DNA of 64,000 nucleotides, from assembly GCF_021049305.1 (NCBI RefSeq), contig NZ_CP088081.1, positions 3,410,001 through 3,474,000 of the forward strand, in the 5' to 3' direction. This document shows positions 16,009 through 25,302 of this stretch, piece after piece. The number at the start of each line of letters is the position of its first letter. Position 1 is the stretch's first letter. Made by a program: the position numbers and the translations under genes. The notes beneath the pieces are model-generated. The model was not told where the DNA came from. It did not search any database and was given only the letters and a program-made list of their open reading frames with translations. The stretch comes from Ideonella dechloratans (lineage in GTDB: Bacteria > Pseudomonadota > Gammaproteobacteria > Burkholderiales > Burkholderiaceae_C).

Positions 16009-17253
16009 TCAGTACGGGATCGCCACCGGGGTCTGGACGCCGGCCGACTCGTCCACCGTGTAGGTGTACAGGCCACTGGGCACGCGCGACCACCAGAGCG
16101 CGAAATCGAACGCCGTGGCCGAATCCGCCAGCACCTGATCCTCCACCGTGTGCACCGTCAGCGGCGTGCCCGCCAGGCAGGTCTGGGGGGCTGCCAACGG
16201 CGTCAGGAAGTGCACGGCGCTGGTCGTCGTGGTGGACACGTTGGTCATGCGCCGCCCCACGAAATGCCCGCTGACGGGATCGGCCTCGACCGCCAGCGCG
16301 GTCTCGACATCCACCCCGATGCCCCGGGCCGCCGGCACGGTCAGAATGCCGCCGCTGCAGCCCGCGGAACCCGCCAGCGCGACGCTGCGGGACACGAAGG
16401 CGACCAGCCGTCCCATGCGGTCCTGTGCATCGAAGTGCGGATCGACGAAGGTGTTCTGCAGCGCGGGCACATCCGAGGCCGAGAAGAAGCCGCTGCCATT
16501 GAACGGCGTCGGGTCGAAGGTCATCAGGCTGTTGTACGGATCGCCCAGCGCCTGGGCCGAGGTGACACTGCCGTTGAGGGCCGAGAACACGAACTGGCCC
16601 ATCACGTTGGCCCCCGCGCTGGTGCCGCCCAAGGGGATGTTGCGCGCGAGCAGGTTCTTCAGGGTGGCGTTCAGCTTGGTGCCCTGCCACAGGTTGACGT
16701 AGCTGCTCTGGTCACCGCCGGCGATCCACACGGCGTTGGCCGTGCCCACCACGGTGTTGACGAAGTCGTCGTCGGCCGCCGCACGGCTGCTCAGCACCAG
16801 GGTCTCGGCCGCGCTGAGCCCCAGGAAGGCTCCACCGACATAGCCATCGACGGCGGGTGTGGTCGTCGACTTCTTCTTGTCGCTGTAGTAGAGGTAGGGG
16901 TCGTAGGCATCGGTGCCGGTGGTGCGGATGACGACAAAGCGCCCGCCCGTGGCCGGCGTGATGCCCGCCCGGTCGATCATCCAGCGATAGGCGTCGTCCA
17001 CATCCGGACCACCGCCCATCAGCACCAGGGGCCGCAATGCCTGCCCCTGCGGAGTCGGCAAGGGCTGCAGCGGCGTGACGTTGCCGCGCTGGAAGTAGAC
17101 CGTCCCGGTCGTGTAGTAGCTGTACTTGGCGGCCGTCTTGGTCGGTGCCGCCTGGGCTGTCAACAGGCCCGTGACCAACAGGAGCACCAGCAGCCACATC
17201 TGCTGCATCACACGGCCCACCGCGGCCCGACATGCATGGTCTGGCTTCGACAC
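16009..17253 (-). CDS. exported cyanophycinase-like peptidase (family S51)
   Basis: About 414 residues. The nucleophile motif is LGGTSAGANVMGQFVFS, with VWIAGGDQSSYVNLWQGT just before it and VLMGGGPDVDDAYRWMIDRA near the N-terminus, the layout of cyanophycinase. A hydrophobic stretch (LLVLLLVTGLLTAQA) behind basic residues indicates export. GTG 17253 is preferred as start because GGAGGGG lies just upstream; GTG 17268 and ATG 17208 are alternatives. Known cyanophycinases cut cyanophycin (Asp-Arg polymer); extracellular ones let cells feed on it. The C-terminal 100 residues look like an added beta-rich domain. No cyanophycin synthetase is in the window. Confidence 0.8.
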   Translation of the reverse strand: MSKPDHACRAAVGRVMQQMWLLVLLLVTGLLTAQAAPTKTAAKYSYYTTGTVYFQRGNVTPLQPLPTPQGQALRPLVLMGGGPDVDDAYRWMIDRAGITPATGGRFVVIRTTGTDAYDPYLYYSDKKKSTTTPAVDGYVGGAFLGLSAAETLVLSSRAAADDDFVNTVVGTANAVWIAGGDQSSYVNLWQGTKLNATLKNLLARNIPLGGTSAGANVMGQFVFSALNGSVTSAQALGDPYNSLMTFDPTPFNGSGFFSASDVPALQNTFVDPHFDAQDRMGRLVAFVSRSVALAGSAGCSGGILTVPAARGIGVDVETALAVEADPVSGHFVGRRMTNVSTTTTSAVHFLTPLAAPQTCLAGTPLTVHTVEDQVLADSATAFDFALWWSRVPSGLYTYTVDESAGVQTPVAIPY

Positions 17254-17370
17254 GATCCCCTCCGCCACGGCCGGGATGGCCTGTGGCGGAAATTCTAGGC
17301 AGCGCCCACGCGGCCGTCACAGGGACGCTGCAAGTGAAAACCCGCTCCGCGCCGAACGGCACCCAGAAAG

Positions 17371-17400
17371 CAAAACGCCCACTCGTGTGAGAGCGGGCGT
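17371..17400 (-). terminator. intrinsic terminator of tRNA-Phe
   Basis: On the minus strand a 10-bp stem with one G-U pair (17400-17391 with 17384-17375) and a 6-base loop is followed by TTTTG (17374-17370). It lies 12 bases downstream of the tRNA 3' end. Confidence 0.8.
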
Positions 17401-17412
17401 CTGAGGGCATCT

Positions 17413-17488
17413 TGGTGGCCTGGGGCGGAATCGAACCACCGACACGCGGATTTTCAATCCGCTGCTCTACCAACTGAGCTACCAGGCC
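17413..17488 (-). tRNA. tRNA-Phe (GAA)
   Basis: A 76-base tRNA with encoded CCA. The acceptor stem pairs GGCCTGG with CCAGGCC, the D loop has AGCTCAGTTGGTAGAGC, the anticodon loop is TTGAAAA with anticodon GAA, and the T loop has GGTTCGATTCC. A promoter and terminator frame it, so it is transcribed alone. Confidence 0.97.
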
Positions 17489-17500
17489 GAGAAGCTGCGC

Positions 17501-17530
17501 AGTATAGCAGGTTTTGAACACGCATCGCAA
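17501..17530 (-). promoter_or_regulatory. sigma70-type promoter of tRNA-Phe
   Basis: On the minus strand TTGCGA (17530-17525) and TATACT (17506-17501) are 18 bases apart, ending about 12 bases before the first base of the tRNA. The -10 box fits the consensus well, the -35 box in four of six positions. Confidence 0.7.
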
Positions 17531-17696
17531 GCAGGCAGGCCAAGGGCGCTGATGCAGAGCAAGACACGGCTTCTCCCCCCTGGTGGTTCATCACGGACGC
17601 CCCCATGCTGAAAAGCAGGAGGGCGGCTTCAAGAGTCCTCCAGCTGGCCGCGCAGGCGGCCCGAATCAACCTGACTGAGGAAGCGAGGAACACACG

Positions 17697-18335
<639 letters not shown>

Positions 18336-18472
18336 TAGGGACATACCCTCGAAGCCTCCGCACATTGATCCGACTCAAGTGGAGCAATGCGCGGAGGCGA
18401 AGAATGAATGTCGCAAACGGATACATGTATGGGTAATGAATCCGAATCTTGCGATCACGAGGAGGTAGGAAG

Positions 18473-20116
18473 ATGTCTCACGCACAACCCGCCGGTCAGG
18501 CGCCGGCACGTCAACGTCATGGTCTGTCCCGCCTGGGCGGCTGGACGCCCATCCGGGCTGCCGTGCTGCTGCTGGGCTGCAGCGCCGCAGGTGCTGCGCC
18601 CTTGAGTTGGAGTACCGTGGCCAACAGCGCGGACACCATGCCGGGCAGCAGCAAGACCTTCAACAGCTTCAACCAGCCATCGGTCAACGCCAACGGTCTG
18701 GTGGTGCTGCGCGGGCGCAGCAAGGGTCAGGACGGTCAGCCCGCCAAGGGCATCTATGCGCGGGACATGGGCCAGCCCGGCCAAGCGCTGACCCTGGTGT
18801 TCGATGTGGACACCACGGTGCCCGGGCCCAACAACACCTCCTACGATGGCCAGCTGGCCACGCTGACCGAGTTTCCGGCCTTCCCGCGGATCGGCAAGGA
18901 CAGCGCCACCATCGTCACGCGCGGTCAGTCCAACCCGGTGTGGACCTACACCGACGCGAACGGCACCGAGACACGGGCGGGCACCAGCGGGGTCTATGCC
19001 CTGCACAAGGGCACGGCCAAGGCCGCGATGACCCAGCTGGGTGCCGCCCCGGGGATGGGTTATTACAGCGTGCCGGGGGCCCCGGCCGGCACCAAGTTCG
19101 ACCAGTTCCCCGGCGCGCCGGCAGTGGCGGGTGACAAGATCGCCTTCAAGGGCAACTTCACCAACGGCACGTCCATGACGGGGATCTACTTCCGCAAGAT
19201 CACCGACAGCGCGCCGACCGCCAAGACCAAGGTGGTGGCGGACACCACCATGCTGATCCCCGGCCAGCCGGTGGGTGGGGTGACCTTCGGCTCGACCGCC
19301 CCGCCCTCGGCCAGCGCGGAAGATGTGGTGTTCCTCGGTCTCGACAACGAGGAGCACCCCACGCTGGGCGGCATCTATCGGGCGCCGCTGGCGGCCAAGC
19401 CGCCCCTGGAGACCCTGGTGACGCTGAGCGATCCGGTCCCGGGGGAGGCTGCGGGCACGAGCTTCCGCCAGATCGGCGAAGCGCTGTCCTACGACGGCCG
19501 GTTCCTGGGGTTCTGGGGTGCCTGGGGTGACGAGATGCGCGACATCCTGCTGATCTGTCCCACCGACGGGCAGCCGGACGTGGTGGCCTACTGCCAGGCC
19601 ACCTACCCGCAGGGCTATGCCACCCAGGTGCCCGTGCACCAGGGCTTCTTCGTGCTCGACACCCAGTCGCGCCAGCTCTACGCGGCGGCCAAGACCGGGG
19701 CGACCTACCAGGACTTCCTGTACTGGACCTTCTCCGGCAAGCCGCCGGGCAAGGGGGATGCGGATGCGGAAGATCCCGAGCCGCCGCGCTGGCGCTCGGC
19801 CGCCTTCGTCTCGGCTTTCCACAAGTCGGGAGCCAAGGCCCAGGTCGCCTTCAAGGGCCGCTTGGCCACTCCGCAGACGGTCGATGGCCTGTACCTGACG
19901 ACCGTGCCCGCCAAGAACCCCAGCATCACCACGCTGGTGGACACCACCACCCCGGCGCGACAGATCGATCCGGCCGGACCGGCCGGGGCCGTGGTGTCGG
20001 CGGTGGGCCTGGAGCGCGAGGCGCTGCGCGGACCGTGGCTGGCCATCACCGCCAGCATGCTCGACGCGGTGACCGGCGAAGCCTGGGCGGGCGTGTACGT
20101 GACGAAGACCAAGTGA
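18473..20116 (+). CDS. secreted protein with four internal repeats, function unknown
   Basis: 547 residues, family not identified with certainty (it resembles DUF7453-type proteins). A signal segment (about 25-45; AVLLLGCSAAGAAP) precedes a beta-rich body with four related units, each of the form hydrophobic-x-F/R-x-G, then GIY or GLY, then LV...T...PG: VVLRGRSKGQDG/GIYARD, IAFKGNFTNGTS/GIYFRK, VVFLGLDNEEHP/GIYRAP, VAFKGRLATPQT/GLYLTT. This suggests a propeller-like fold. The start is ATG 18473, with AGGAGG at 18460-18465. Followed by a strong terminator. It may be co-expressed with the upstream Gln-rich gene, though 137 bases separate them. Confidence 0.75.
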   Translation: MSHAQPAGQAPARQRHGLSRLGGWTPIRAAVLLLGCSAAGAAPLSWSTVANSADTMPGSSKTFNSFNQPSVNANGLVVLRGRSKGQDGQPAKGIYARDMGQPGQALTLVFDVDTTVPGPNNTSYDGQLATLTEFPAFPRIGKDSATIVTRGQSNPVWTYTDANGTETRAGTSGVYALHKGTAKAAMTQLGAAPGMGYYSVPGAPAGTKFDQFPGAPAVAGDKIAFKGNFTNGTSMTGIYFRKITDSAPTAKTKVVADTTMLIPGQPVGGVTFGSTAPPSASAEDVVFLGLDNEEHPTLGGIYRAPLAAKPPLETLVTLSDPVPGEAAGTSFRQIGEALSYDGRFLGFWGAWGDEMRDILLICPTDGQPDVVAYCQATYPQGYATQVPVHQGFFVLDTQSRQLYAAAKTGATYQDFLYWTFSGKPPGKGDADAEDPEPPRWRSAAFVSAFHKSGAKAQVAFKGRLATPQTVDGLYLTTVPAKNPSITTLVDTTTPARQIDPAGPAGAVVSAVGLEREALRGPWLAITASMLDAVTGEAWAGVYVTKTK

Positions 20117-20139
20117 TGTCCCGCTGACCCCGTCCCAGA

Positions 20140-20173
20140 CAGCAGAACGCCCGGCATGCCGGGCGTTCTGCTG
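20140..20173. terminator. bidirectional terminator, perfect palindrome
   Basis: A 34-base perfect palindrome with arms CAGCAGAACGCCCGGCAT and its complement lies between the convergent 547-residue protein gene and the NtrX-like gene. It has no long T-run but its very stable stem and position fit termination from both sides. Confidence 0.75.
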
Positions 20174-20195
20174 TGGACTCGGGGCGGATGGGGTG

Positions 20196-20909
20196 TCAGG
20201 CCAGCGTGCCGCGCTTGTTGCGCGAGAGATCGACGCCCAGCTGTTTGAGCTTGCGGTACAGGTGGGTGCGCTCCAGCCCGGTCTTCTCGGCCACGCGGGT
20301 CATGCTGCCGTTCTCGCGGGCGAGGTGGAACTCGAAATAGCTCTTCTCGAAGGCGTCGCGGGCTTCGCGCAGCGGGCGGTCCAGGTCGAAGCTCTGCTCC
20401 GACTGCGGGCCCAGTTCCACCGGCATCGACACCGGCAGGCCCATGCCGCCGGTCATCGCCGCCTCCACGGTCAGCCCGGGTTCGGCGCGGAAGATGCCGT
20501 TGCCGGTCACGGGCGACAGGCCGGGCGCCGGCGCCGCCTTGGGCACGGCGCGGGCCAGGGCCTGCTCCACCGCGCGCAGCAGCTTCTGCAGCGTGATGGG
20601 CTTTTCCAGGAAGGCCATGGCACCGAACTTGGTGGCCTCGACCGCGGTGTCGATGGTGCCGTGGCCGCTCATCATCACCACCGGCATGTTGAGCAGGCCG
20701 GTGGCCCCCCACTCCTTGAGCAGGGTGATGCCGTCGACATCGGGCATCCAGATGTCGAGCAGCACCAGATCGGGCCGCATGCGCTCGCGGGCCGCGCGGG
20801 CCTGGGCAGCGTTTTCCGCCAACTCGACGGTGTGGCCTTCGTCGGTCAGGATTTCCGAGAGCAGGGCACGGATGCCCATCTCGTCGTCGACTACAAGTAT
20901 CGTTGCCAT
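20196..20909 (-). CDS. NtrX-like response regulator lacking the AAA+ domain
   Basis: 237 residues. Receiver domain at about 1-120 with ILVVDDE, phospho-acceptor Asp52 (LVLLDIWMPDVDG), Ser/Thr in MMSGHG and Lys in FLEKP. A linker follows, then a C-terminal Fis-type HTH (about 185-237; REARDAFEKSYFEFHLAREN, RVAEKTGLERTHLYRKLKQL). True NtrX has a sigma54-activating AAA+ module between these parts; it is absent here, so action through sigma54 is unlikely. The gene starts 10 bases after the ntrY-like kinase gene. Such short forms are known in beta-proteobacteria. Confidence 0.9.
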   Translation of the reverse strand: MATILVVDDEMGIRALLSEILTDEGHTVELAENAAQARAARERMRPDLVLLDIWMPDVDGITLLKEWGATGLLNMPVVMMSGHGTIDTAVEATKFGAMAFLEKPITLQKLLRAVEQALARAVPKAAPAPGLSPVTGNGIFRAEPGLTVEAAMTGGMGLPVSMPVELGPQSEQSFDLDRPLREARDAFEKSYFEFHLARENGSMTRVAEKTGLERTHLYRKLKQLGVDLSRNKRGTLA

Positions 20910-20919
20910 GGAGGTCGCG

Positions 20920-23190
20920 TCAGGAGCCGGTGGCGGGTGGGTTGGCCGCGGGAGGTCCTGCAGGATCCTTCTGTTCAGTGATGCCCGAAAATGATAGCGA
21001 AACCTGGGCCCCGCCTGCCGCGCCACCGCCGGCTTCATCCGGCGGAAGGTTGACGATGCGCACACGGGCCCCATGTTCGTCAGCGATCTTCTTCACCACC
21101 GCCAGCCCCAGGCCGGTGCCCTTGCTCTTGGTGGTGACGTAGGGTTCGAAGGCGCGGTGGAGCACCTTCTCGCTGAAACCGGGCCCATTGTCCGACACTT
21201 TCAGGCGCACCAGCGGCGGGCCGCCCTCTTCGGCATGCAGGACTTCGGTCTCCAGGCTGACGCGGGCGTGTTCCTGGGCCTCCACCGCGTCCAGCGCGTT
21301 CTGCACGAGGTTGTGGATGACCTGGCGCAGCTGGGTCGCGTCGCCGGCCACCAGCGGCAGCGCGGGAGCGCAGCGGGCCACCAGCCGGCCCTTCTCCTGC
21401 TGCTCGCCGTACAAGGCCAGCACCTCGGCCACCAGGGCGTTGAGGTCGGTGGGCTGCAGCTTGGCCGCCGGCAGCCGCGCATAGTCTCGGAACTCGTTGA
21501 CCAGCTGCTTCATGGCCTGCACCTGGGCCACGATGGTGGCCACCGAGCGCTCGAGCATGGCCTGGTCGGCGCCCTCAAGCTTGGACGAGAGCTTGAACTG
21601 CAGGCGCTCGGCCGACAGCTGGATGGGCGTGAGCGGGTTCTTGATCTCGTGGGCCAGGCGGCGCGCCACCTCGCCCCAGGCCTCGCTGCGCTGGGCCGAC
21701 ACCAGCTCGGTGATGTCGTCGAACACCACCAGGCTTGCGCGCCCGGGCAGCTTGGCGCCGCGCACCAGCAGGGTGATGACGGCCTCGCCCAGCGGCAGCT
21801 CGAAGGATTCCTGCCAATGGTCGCGCTCGCCGGCGCCGGGGCTGTTGTCCAGCAGGTCGAAGCGGCGCCAGATGGCGGCGGCGAAGTCGGCCAGTCCCGC
21901 CACGTCGCTGAGCGAGCGGCCGACATAGGCCGACAGGGGCGCGCGCAGGATGCGGGTGGCACCGGGGTTGACGGTGTCGATGGTCTGCGCGCGGTCGAAC
22001 ATGATCACACCGGCCGTCAGGCTGTCCAGGATGGTCTGCAGCCGGGCCCGGGCGCCGTCGAGCTGCTTCATGCTGCGCTCGGCCTGGGAGCGCGCGCTGC
22101 CCAGTTGCTCGGTCATGTCGGCAAAGGTGCGGGTGAGCTCGCCGATCTCGTCGCGCGAGGTGAAGACTGGCTTGGCCCCCAGGTCGCCGGCAGCCACCTG
22201 GCGCATGCCCTCGGCCAGCAGCAGCAGGGGCCGGGCCAGCTGGTTGCCCAGCAACACGGCCAGCACCACGGCACCCAGCACCGAGAGCACCATCGACAGC
22301 GTCAGCGTGCCGATGTACATGCGGCGCAGGCCGTCGCGGGCGATGTGGCGCTGCTGGTACTCGCGGTAGGCCGCCTGCACGATCAGGGCATTGCTGGTCA
22401 GGGCCCGCGGCAGGGGCTGCACCACCATCAGGTAGCGGTCCTCGCGCTGGGACAGGCTCAGGTGTGTGTCCGGCAGGCGGGCCAGGGCGCGCACCTGGGC
22501 CTGGGGCGCCGATTCGGCGCTGCCGACATCGTCCTCCAGGCCCTCGATCTGGCTGGCCGACTGGTTGAGTCGGGCCTCGCGCAGCAGGCCCGCGGCCGGA
22601 CGCTCCAGGCCCAGCGCGGTGCTGGTGCTGGCGTTGGACAGCACCTGGCCGTTGGCCGAGATCAGCGCCACCTGCCGGGCCCCCAGCTGCTCGCGCAGCC
22701 GCTCCAGCACCAGCAGCTCGGGTTCGGAGGACTCGGCCAGCCGGTCGGCCGCGTTGCGGGTCTTGCTGACCAGATCGGCGGAGAGCGCCTGCAAGGTGCC
22801 CTTGCCCAGGGCCAGGCCGGCGTCCAGCGCGCGTTCGACCCCGGCGTCGAACCAGGCCTCCACGCTGCGCGAGACGAACTGGTAGCTCACCGTGTAGATC
22901 AGCGCCCCGGGCAGCACGCCCACCAGGGCGAAGATGCCGGCGAGTTTGAACAGCAGGCGGCTGCCGAACTTGCGCTGGCGCAACCGCACCGCCAGGCGCA
23001 CCGCGGCCACCAGCAGCACCAGCACCAGCAGCGCGGCCACGCCCACATTGACCCAGAACAGCCAGACGAACTGCTGTTCGTAGCCCAGGGGACGCTGGGC
23101 CACCAGCGACAGCACGAAGGTCAGCACCAGGCCCGTGCCGGCGATCACCAGCAGGCCGATGACCCATGCCCACATGGCGGAACGTTTCAT
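20920..23190 (-). CDS. NtrY-like sensor histidine kinase
   Basis: 756 residues. Membrane segments at about 10-30, 42-65 and 85-105, a long periplasmic/sensor region, another membrane segment near 290-315, then HAMP (RPLLLLAEGMRQVAAGDLGA), a PAS-like part (about 385-480), the H-box ARRLAHEIKNPLTPIQLSAE, and ATPase boxes (NLVQNALDAVEAQ, VSDNGPGFSE, TTKSKGTGLGLAVVKKIADE). This is the NtrY architecture. Partner of the short NtrX at 20196. In relatives the pair is linked to nitrogen metabolism, respiration or envelope; the signal is not evident here. Part of the conserved order rsmB-DUF4390-ntrY-ntrX. Confidence 0.93.
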   Translation of the reverse strand: MKRSAMWAWVIGLLVIAGTGLVLTFVLSLVAQRPLGYEQQFVWLFWVNVGVAALLVLVLLVAAVRLAVRLRQRKFGSRLLFKLAGIFALVGVLPGALIYTVSYQFVSRSVEAWFDAGVERALDAGLALGKGTLQALSADLVSKTRNAADRLAESSEPELLVLERLREQLGARQVALISANGQVLSNASTSTALGLERPAAGLLREARLNQSASQIEGLEDDVGSAESAPQAQVRALARLPDTHLSLSQREDRYLMVVQPLPRALTSNALIVQAAYREYQQRHIARDGLRRMYIGTLTLSMVLSVLGAVVLAVLLGNQLARPLLLLAEGMRQVAAGDLGAKPVFTSRDEIGELTRTFADMTEQLGSARSQAERSMKQLDGARARLQTILDSLTAGVIMFDRAQTIDTVNPGATRILRAPLSAYVGRSLSDVAGLADFAAAIWRRFDLLDNSPGAGERDHWQESFELPLGEAVITLLVRGAKLPGRASLVVFDDITELVSAQRSEAWGEVARRLAHEIKNPLTPIQLSAERLQFKLSSKLEGADQAMLERSVATIVAQVQAMKQLVNEFRDYARLPAAKLQPTDLNALVAEVLALYGEQQEKGRLVARCAPALPLVAGDATQLRQVIHNLVQNALDAVEAQEHARVSLETEVLHAEEGGPPLVRLKVSDNGPGFSEKVLHRAFEPYVTTKSKGTGLGLAVVKKIADEHGARVRIVNLPPDEAGGGAAGGAQVSLSFSGITEQKDPAGPPAANPPATGS

Positions 23191-23212
23191 GGCCGTGTGC
23201 CGCCGCGCGGCC

Positions 23213-23815
23213 TCATTCCAGCCGCAGCGTGCGGTCCACCGACAGGCGCCAGTCGGACTGGACGGTCAGGTCCAGTTGCAGCGGCCGGGGCAGCAGGTTG
23301 TTGTCCAGGCGGTAGCTGAACTCGACGTAGTACTTGTCGGCCGCGTCGACCTGGTCGGCTTCGGCGATGCGCCAGTTGCTGGCCCGCGAGACCGCGCCCA
23401 GCGCGCCATCGAGCGACTGGAAGGACTGGCTGAAGGCCCCCAGGCTGACCCGCCAGGACGAGGTGAGCGGCTGGTAGGACACCCGCCAGGTGCGGGTGGC
23501 GCTGGCCACCCGCTCGTCGCGCCAGTACCAGCGCGGCCGGAAGACCCGGGCCTCGGCAGTGAAGTAGACCGGCACGCCGCGGCGCAGCGCATCCTCGACG
23601 GTGCGCCCCGGGGCCAGGCGAACCTCGAAGTCCAGGTTCAGTCCGCCTTCGCTGCGGCTGACGGACAGCGCGGGCAACTCGATGCCCTGGGCCCGCACCG
23701 GCTGCCCGGACAGCAGCGCCAGCAGCAGCACCCCGGCGACCACGCTGCACCACCCCCGCAGCAGGCCCGGGGCCGCGCGGCGACAGGAAGACAGCGAAAG
23801 CCGGAACAGGGCCAT
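23213..23815 (-). CDS. DUF4390 domain exported protein
   Basis: 200 residues with an N-terminal export signal (about 18-43; GVLLLALLSGQPVRAQG) and a DUF4390 domain: LNLDFEVRLAPGRTVEDALR, VYFTAEARVFRPRWYWRDER, TRTWRVSYQPLTSSWRVSLG and YYVEFSYRLDNNLLPRPLQL. Function unknown; nearly always placed between rsmB and the NtrYX genes in beta-proteobacteria, which hints at an envelope role linked to that sensor. The start ATG 23815 is 10 bases after the rsmB stop; no clear ribosome site, so it may be coupled to rsmB. Confidence 0.85.
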   Translation of the reverse strand: MALFRLSLSSCRRAAPGLLRGWCSVVAGVLLLALLSGQPVRAQGIELPALSVSRSEGGLNLDFEVRLAPGRTVEDALRRGVPVYFTAEARVFRPRWYWRDERVASATRTWRVSYQPLTSSWRVSLGAFSQSFQSLDGALGAVSRASNWRIAEADQVDAADKYYVEFSYRLDNNLLPRPLQLDLTVQSDWRLSVDRTLRLE

Positions 23816-23825
23816 CACGGAGTGG

Positions 23826-25190
23826 TCAGGATGCAGCGCCGGAAGTGGCGGGCTTGCCCAGCAGGGCATAGAAGAAACCGTCCGCACGGGCCACGGGACC
23901 GGATGCGGACGTTGCGTCCTGATTGTCCGGCAGCGGCAGCAGATGACCGGGGGAGACCGGAGAGATGCAGGCCGGCGACAGGCCTTGGCGTTGCAAAAAT
24001 GCGTCGATCTGCGCCTGTCCCTCGGCCTTGAAGACCGAACAGGTGGCGTAAAGCAGCCGGCCGCCCGGCTTGAGCAGCGGCCACAGCGCGTCCAGCAACT
24101 CGGCCTGGATGCGGGCCAGGGCCGGGATGTCCTCGGGGCGGCGCAGCCAGGCGATGTCCGGGTGACGGCGCACGATGCCCGAGGCCGAACAGGGGGCGTC
24201 AAGCAGGATGGCGTCGAAGGGCCGGCCGTCCCACCAGCTGCCCACGGCGCGGGCGTCCGCCGCCTGGGTGCGGGCGTGCAGGCCCAGGCGCAGCAGGCCC
24301 TCGCCCACCCGTACCAGGCGGCCCGGGTCGGCGTCCAGCGCCAGCAGGTCCAGGTCGGCCAGTTCCAGCAGATGGGCCGTCTTGCCGCCGGGGGCGGCAC
24401 AGGCGTCCAGCACGCGGGCGCCGGCCGGCAGTCCCGCGTCGATCAGCAGCGGCGCGGCCCGCTGGGCCGCCAGGTCCTGCACCGACACCCAGCCCTCGGC
24501 AAAGCCGGGCAGGCGCTCCACCGGCACCGGGGCGTCCAGCACGATGGCGTGCTCCCAGCCGGGGCCGTTCACCGCCCGGCCGGACAACCCGGCGGCCTGC
24601 AATCGCAGCAGGTAGTCGGGCACCGAGCAGCGCCGGGCGTTGACGCGCAGCGCCATTGGCGGCCGCAGCCGGGCCTGGCCCAGGATCGTCTGCCAGTGCT
24701 CGGGCCAGTCGGCCTGCACCTGGTCCACCCACCAGGCCGGATGGTTCCAGGCCGCCTCGGGCCGGCGTTCGGCCTGGGCCACCTGGGCCGCCCGCTCGCG
24801 CAGGAAGCGCCGCAACACCGCGTTGACGAAACCGGCGGAGGCCGGGGCGGCCTTGCGCACCGCGGTCACCGCCTGGTCCACCAGGGTGTGGTCCGGGTAG
24901 GCCGGGGCCTCCTCCGGCCAGAGCAGGGCCAGCGCGCACAGCAGCAGGCCCTCCACCGCCGGCGGCGGCCGGCGCGGCGCCAGCTGGGCCCGCAGCACCT
25001 CGGCCGCCCCCAGGCGCCGCAGCACCGCAAAGGACAGGGCCTGCACCCCCGGACGCACCGGCCCGGGCACGCCGGCCAGCACATCGGTCAGGGAGCGCCC
25101 ACTTCGCACCGCCTGAACGGCGCGGGCGGTGAGGGTCAGAAGGCGGGCCAGGGTCGGCCCGGCCGGGGCGGGTACAGCGGCGTCGGTCAC
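23826..25190 (-). CDS. rsmB: 16S rRNA (cytosine-967 C5)-methyltransferase
   Basis: 454 residues. An N-terminal NusB-like domain (about 10-150; FVNAVLRRFLRERAAQ) is followed by the SAM-dependent domain. Motifs: VLDACAAPGGKTAHLLEL (SAM site), LLALDADPGRL, the catalytic-cysteine motif ILLDAPCSASGIVRRHPD and LLYATCSVFKAEG holding the second cysteine. The enzyme methylates C967 of 16S rRNA. The start is GTG 25190. First gene of the set leading to DUF4390 and NtrYX; divergent from folE with 112 bases between them. Confidence 0.95.
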   Translation of the reverse strand: MTDAAVPAPAGPTLARLLTLTARAVQAVRSGRSLTDVLAGVPGPVRPGVQALSFAVLRRLGAAEVLRAQLAPRRPPPAVEGLLLCALALLWPEEAPAYPDHTLVDQAVTAVRKAAPASAGFVNAVLRRFLRERAAQVAQAERRPEAAWNHPAWWVDQVQADWPEHWQTILGQARLRPPMALRVNARRCSVPDYLLRLQAAGLSGRAVNGPGWEHAIVLDAPVPVERLPGFAEGWVSVQDLAAQRAAPLLIDAGLPAGARVLDACAAPGGKTAHLLELADLDLLALDADPGRLVRVGEGLLRLGLHARTQAADARAVGSWWDGRPFDAILLDAPCSASGIVRRHPDIAWLRRPEDIPALARIQAELLDALWPLLKPGGRLLYATCSVFKAEGQAQIDAFLQRQGLSPACISPVSPGHLLPLPDNQDATSASGPVARADGFFYALLGKPATSGAAS

Positions 25191-25302
25191 GCCGGCAGTC
25201 TAACCACCTGAACCACCCCTGACGGGCGAGGCCCTTTGCCCCTGCACGACAATGGTGCTTCCATCGTTTCCGAACGCCTGCTCCACAGGCCAGGATTCCG
25301 GC

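Noticed and set aside
18421..18430. Palindrome ATACATGTAT before the four-repeat protein gene
   Set aside because: Short, isolated, no link to a regulator; it does not match the LexA or other site I know for this group.
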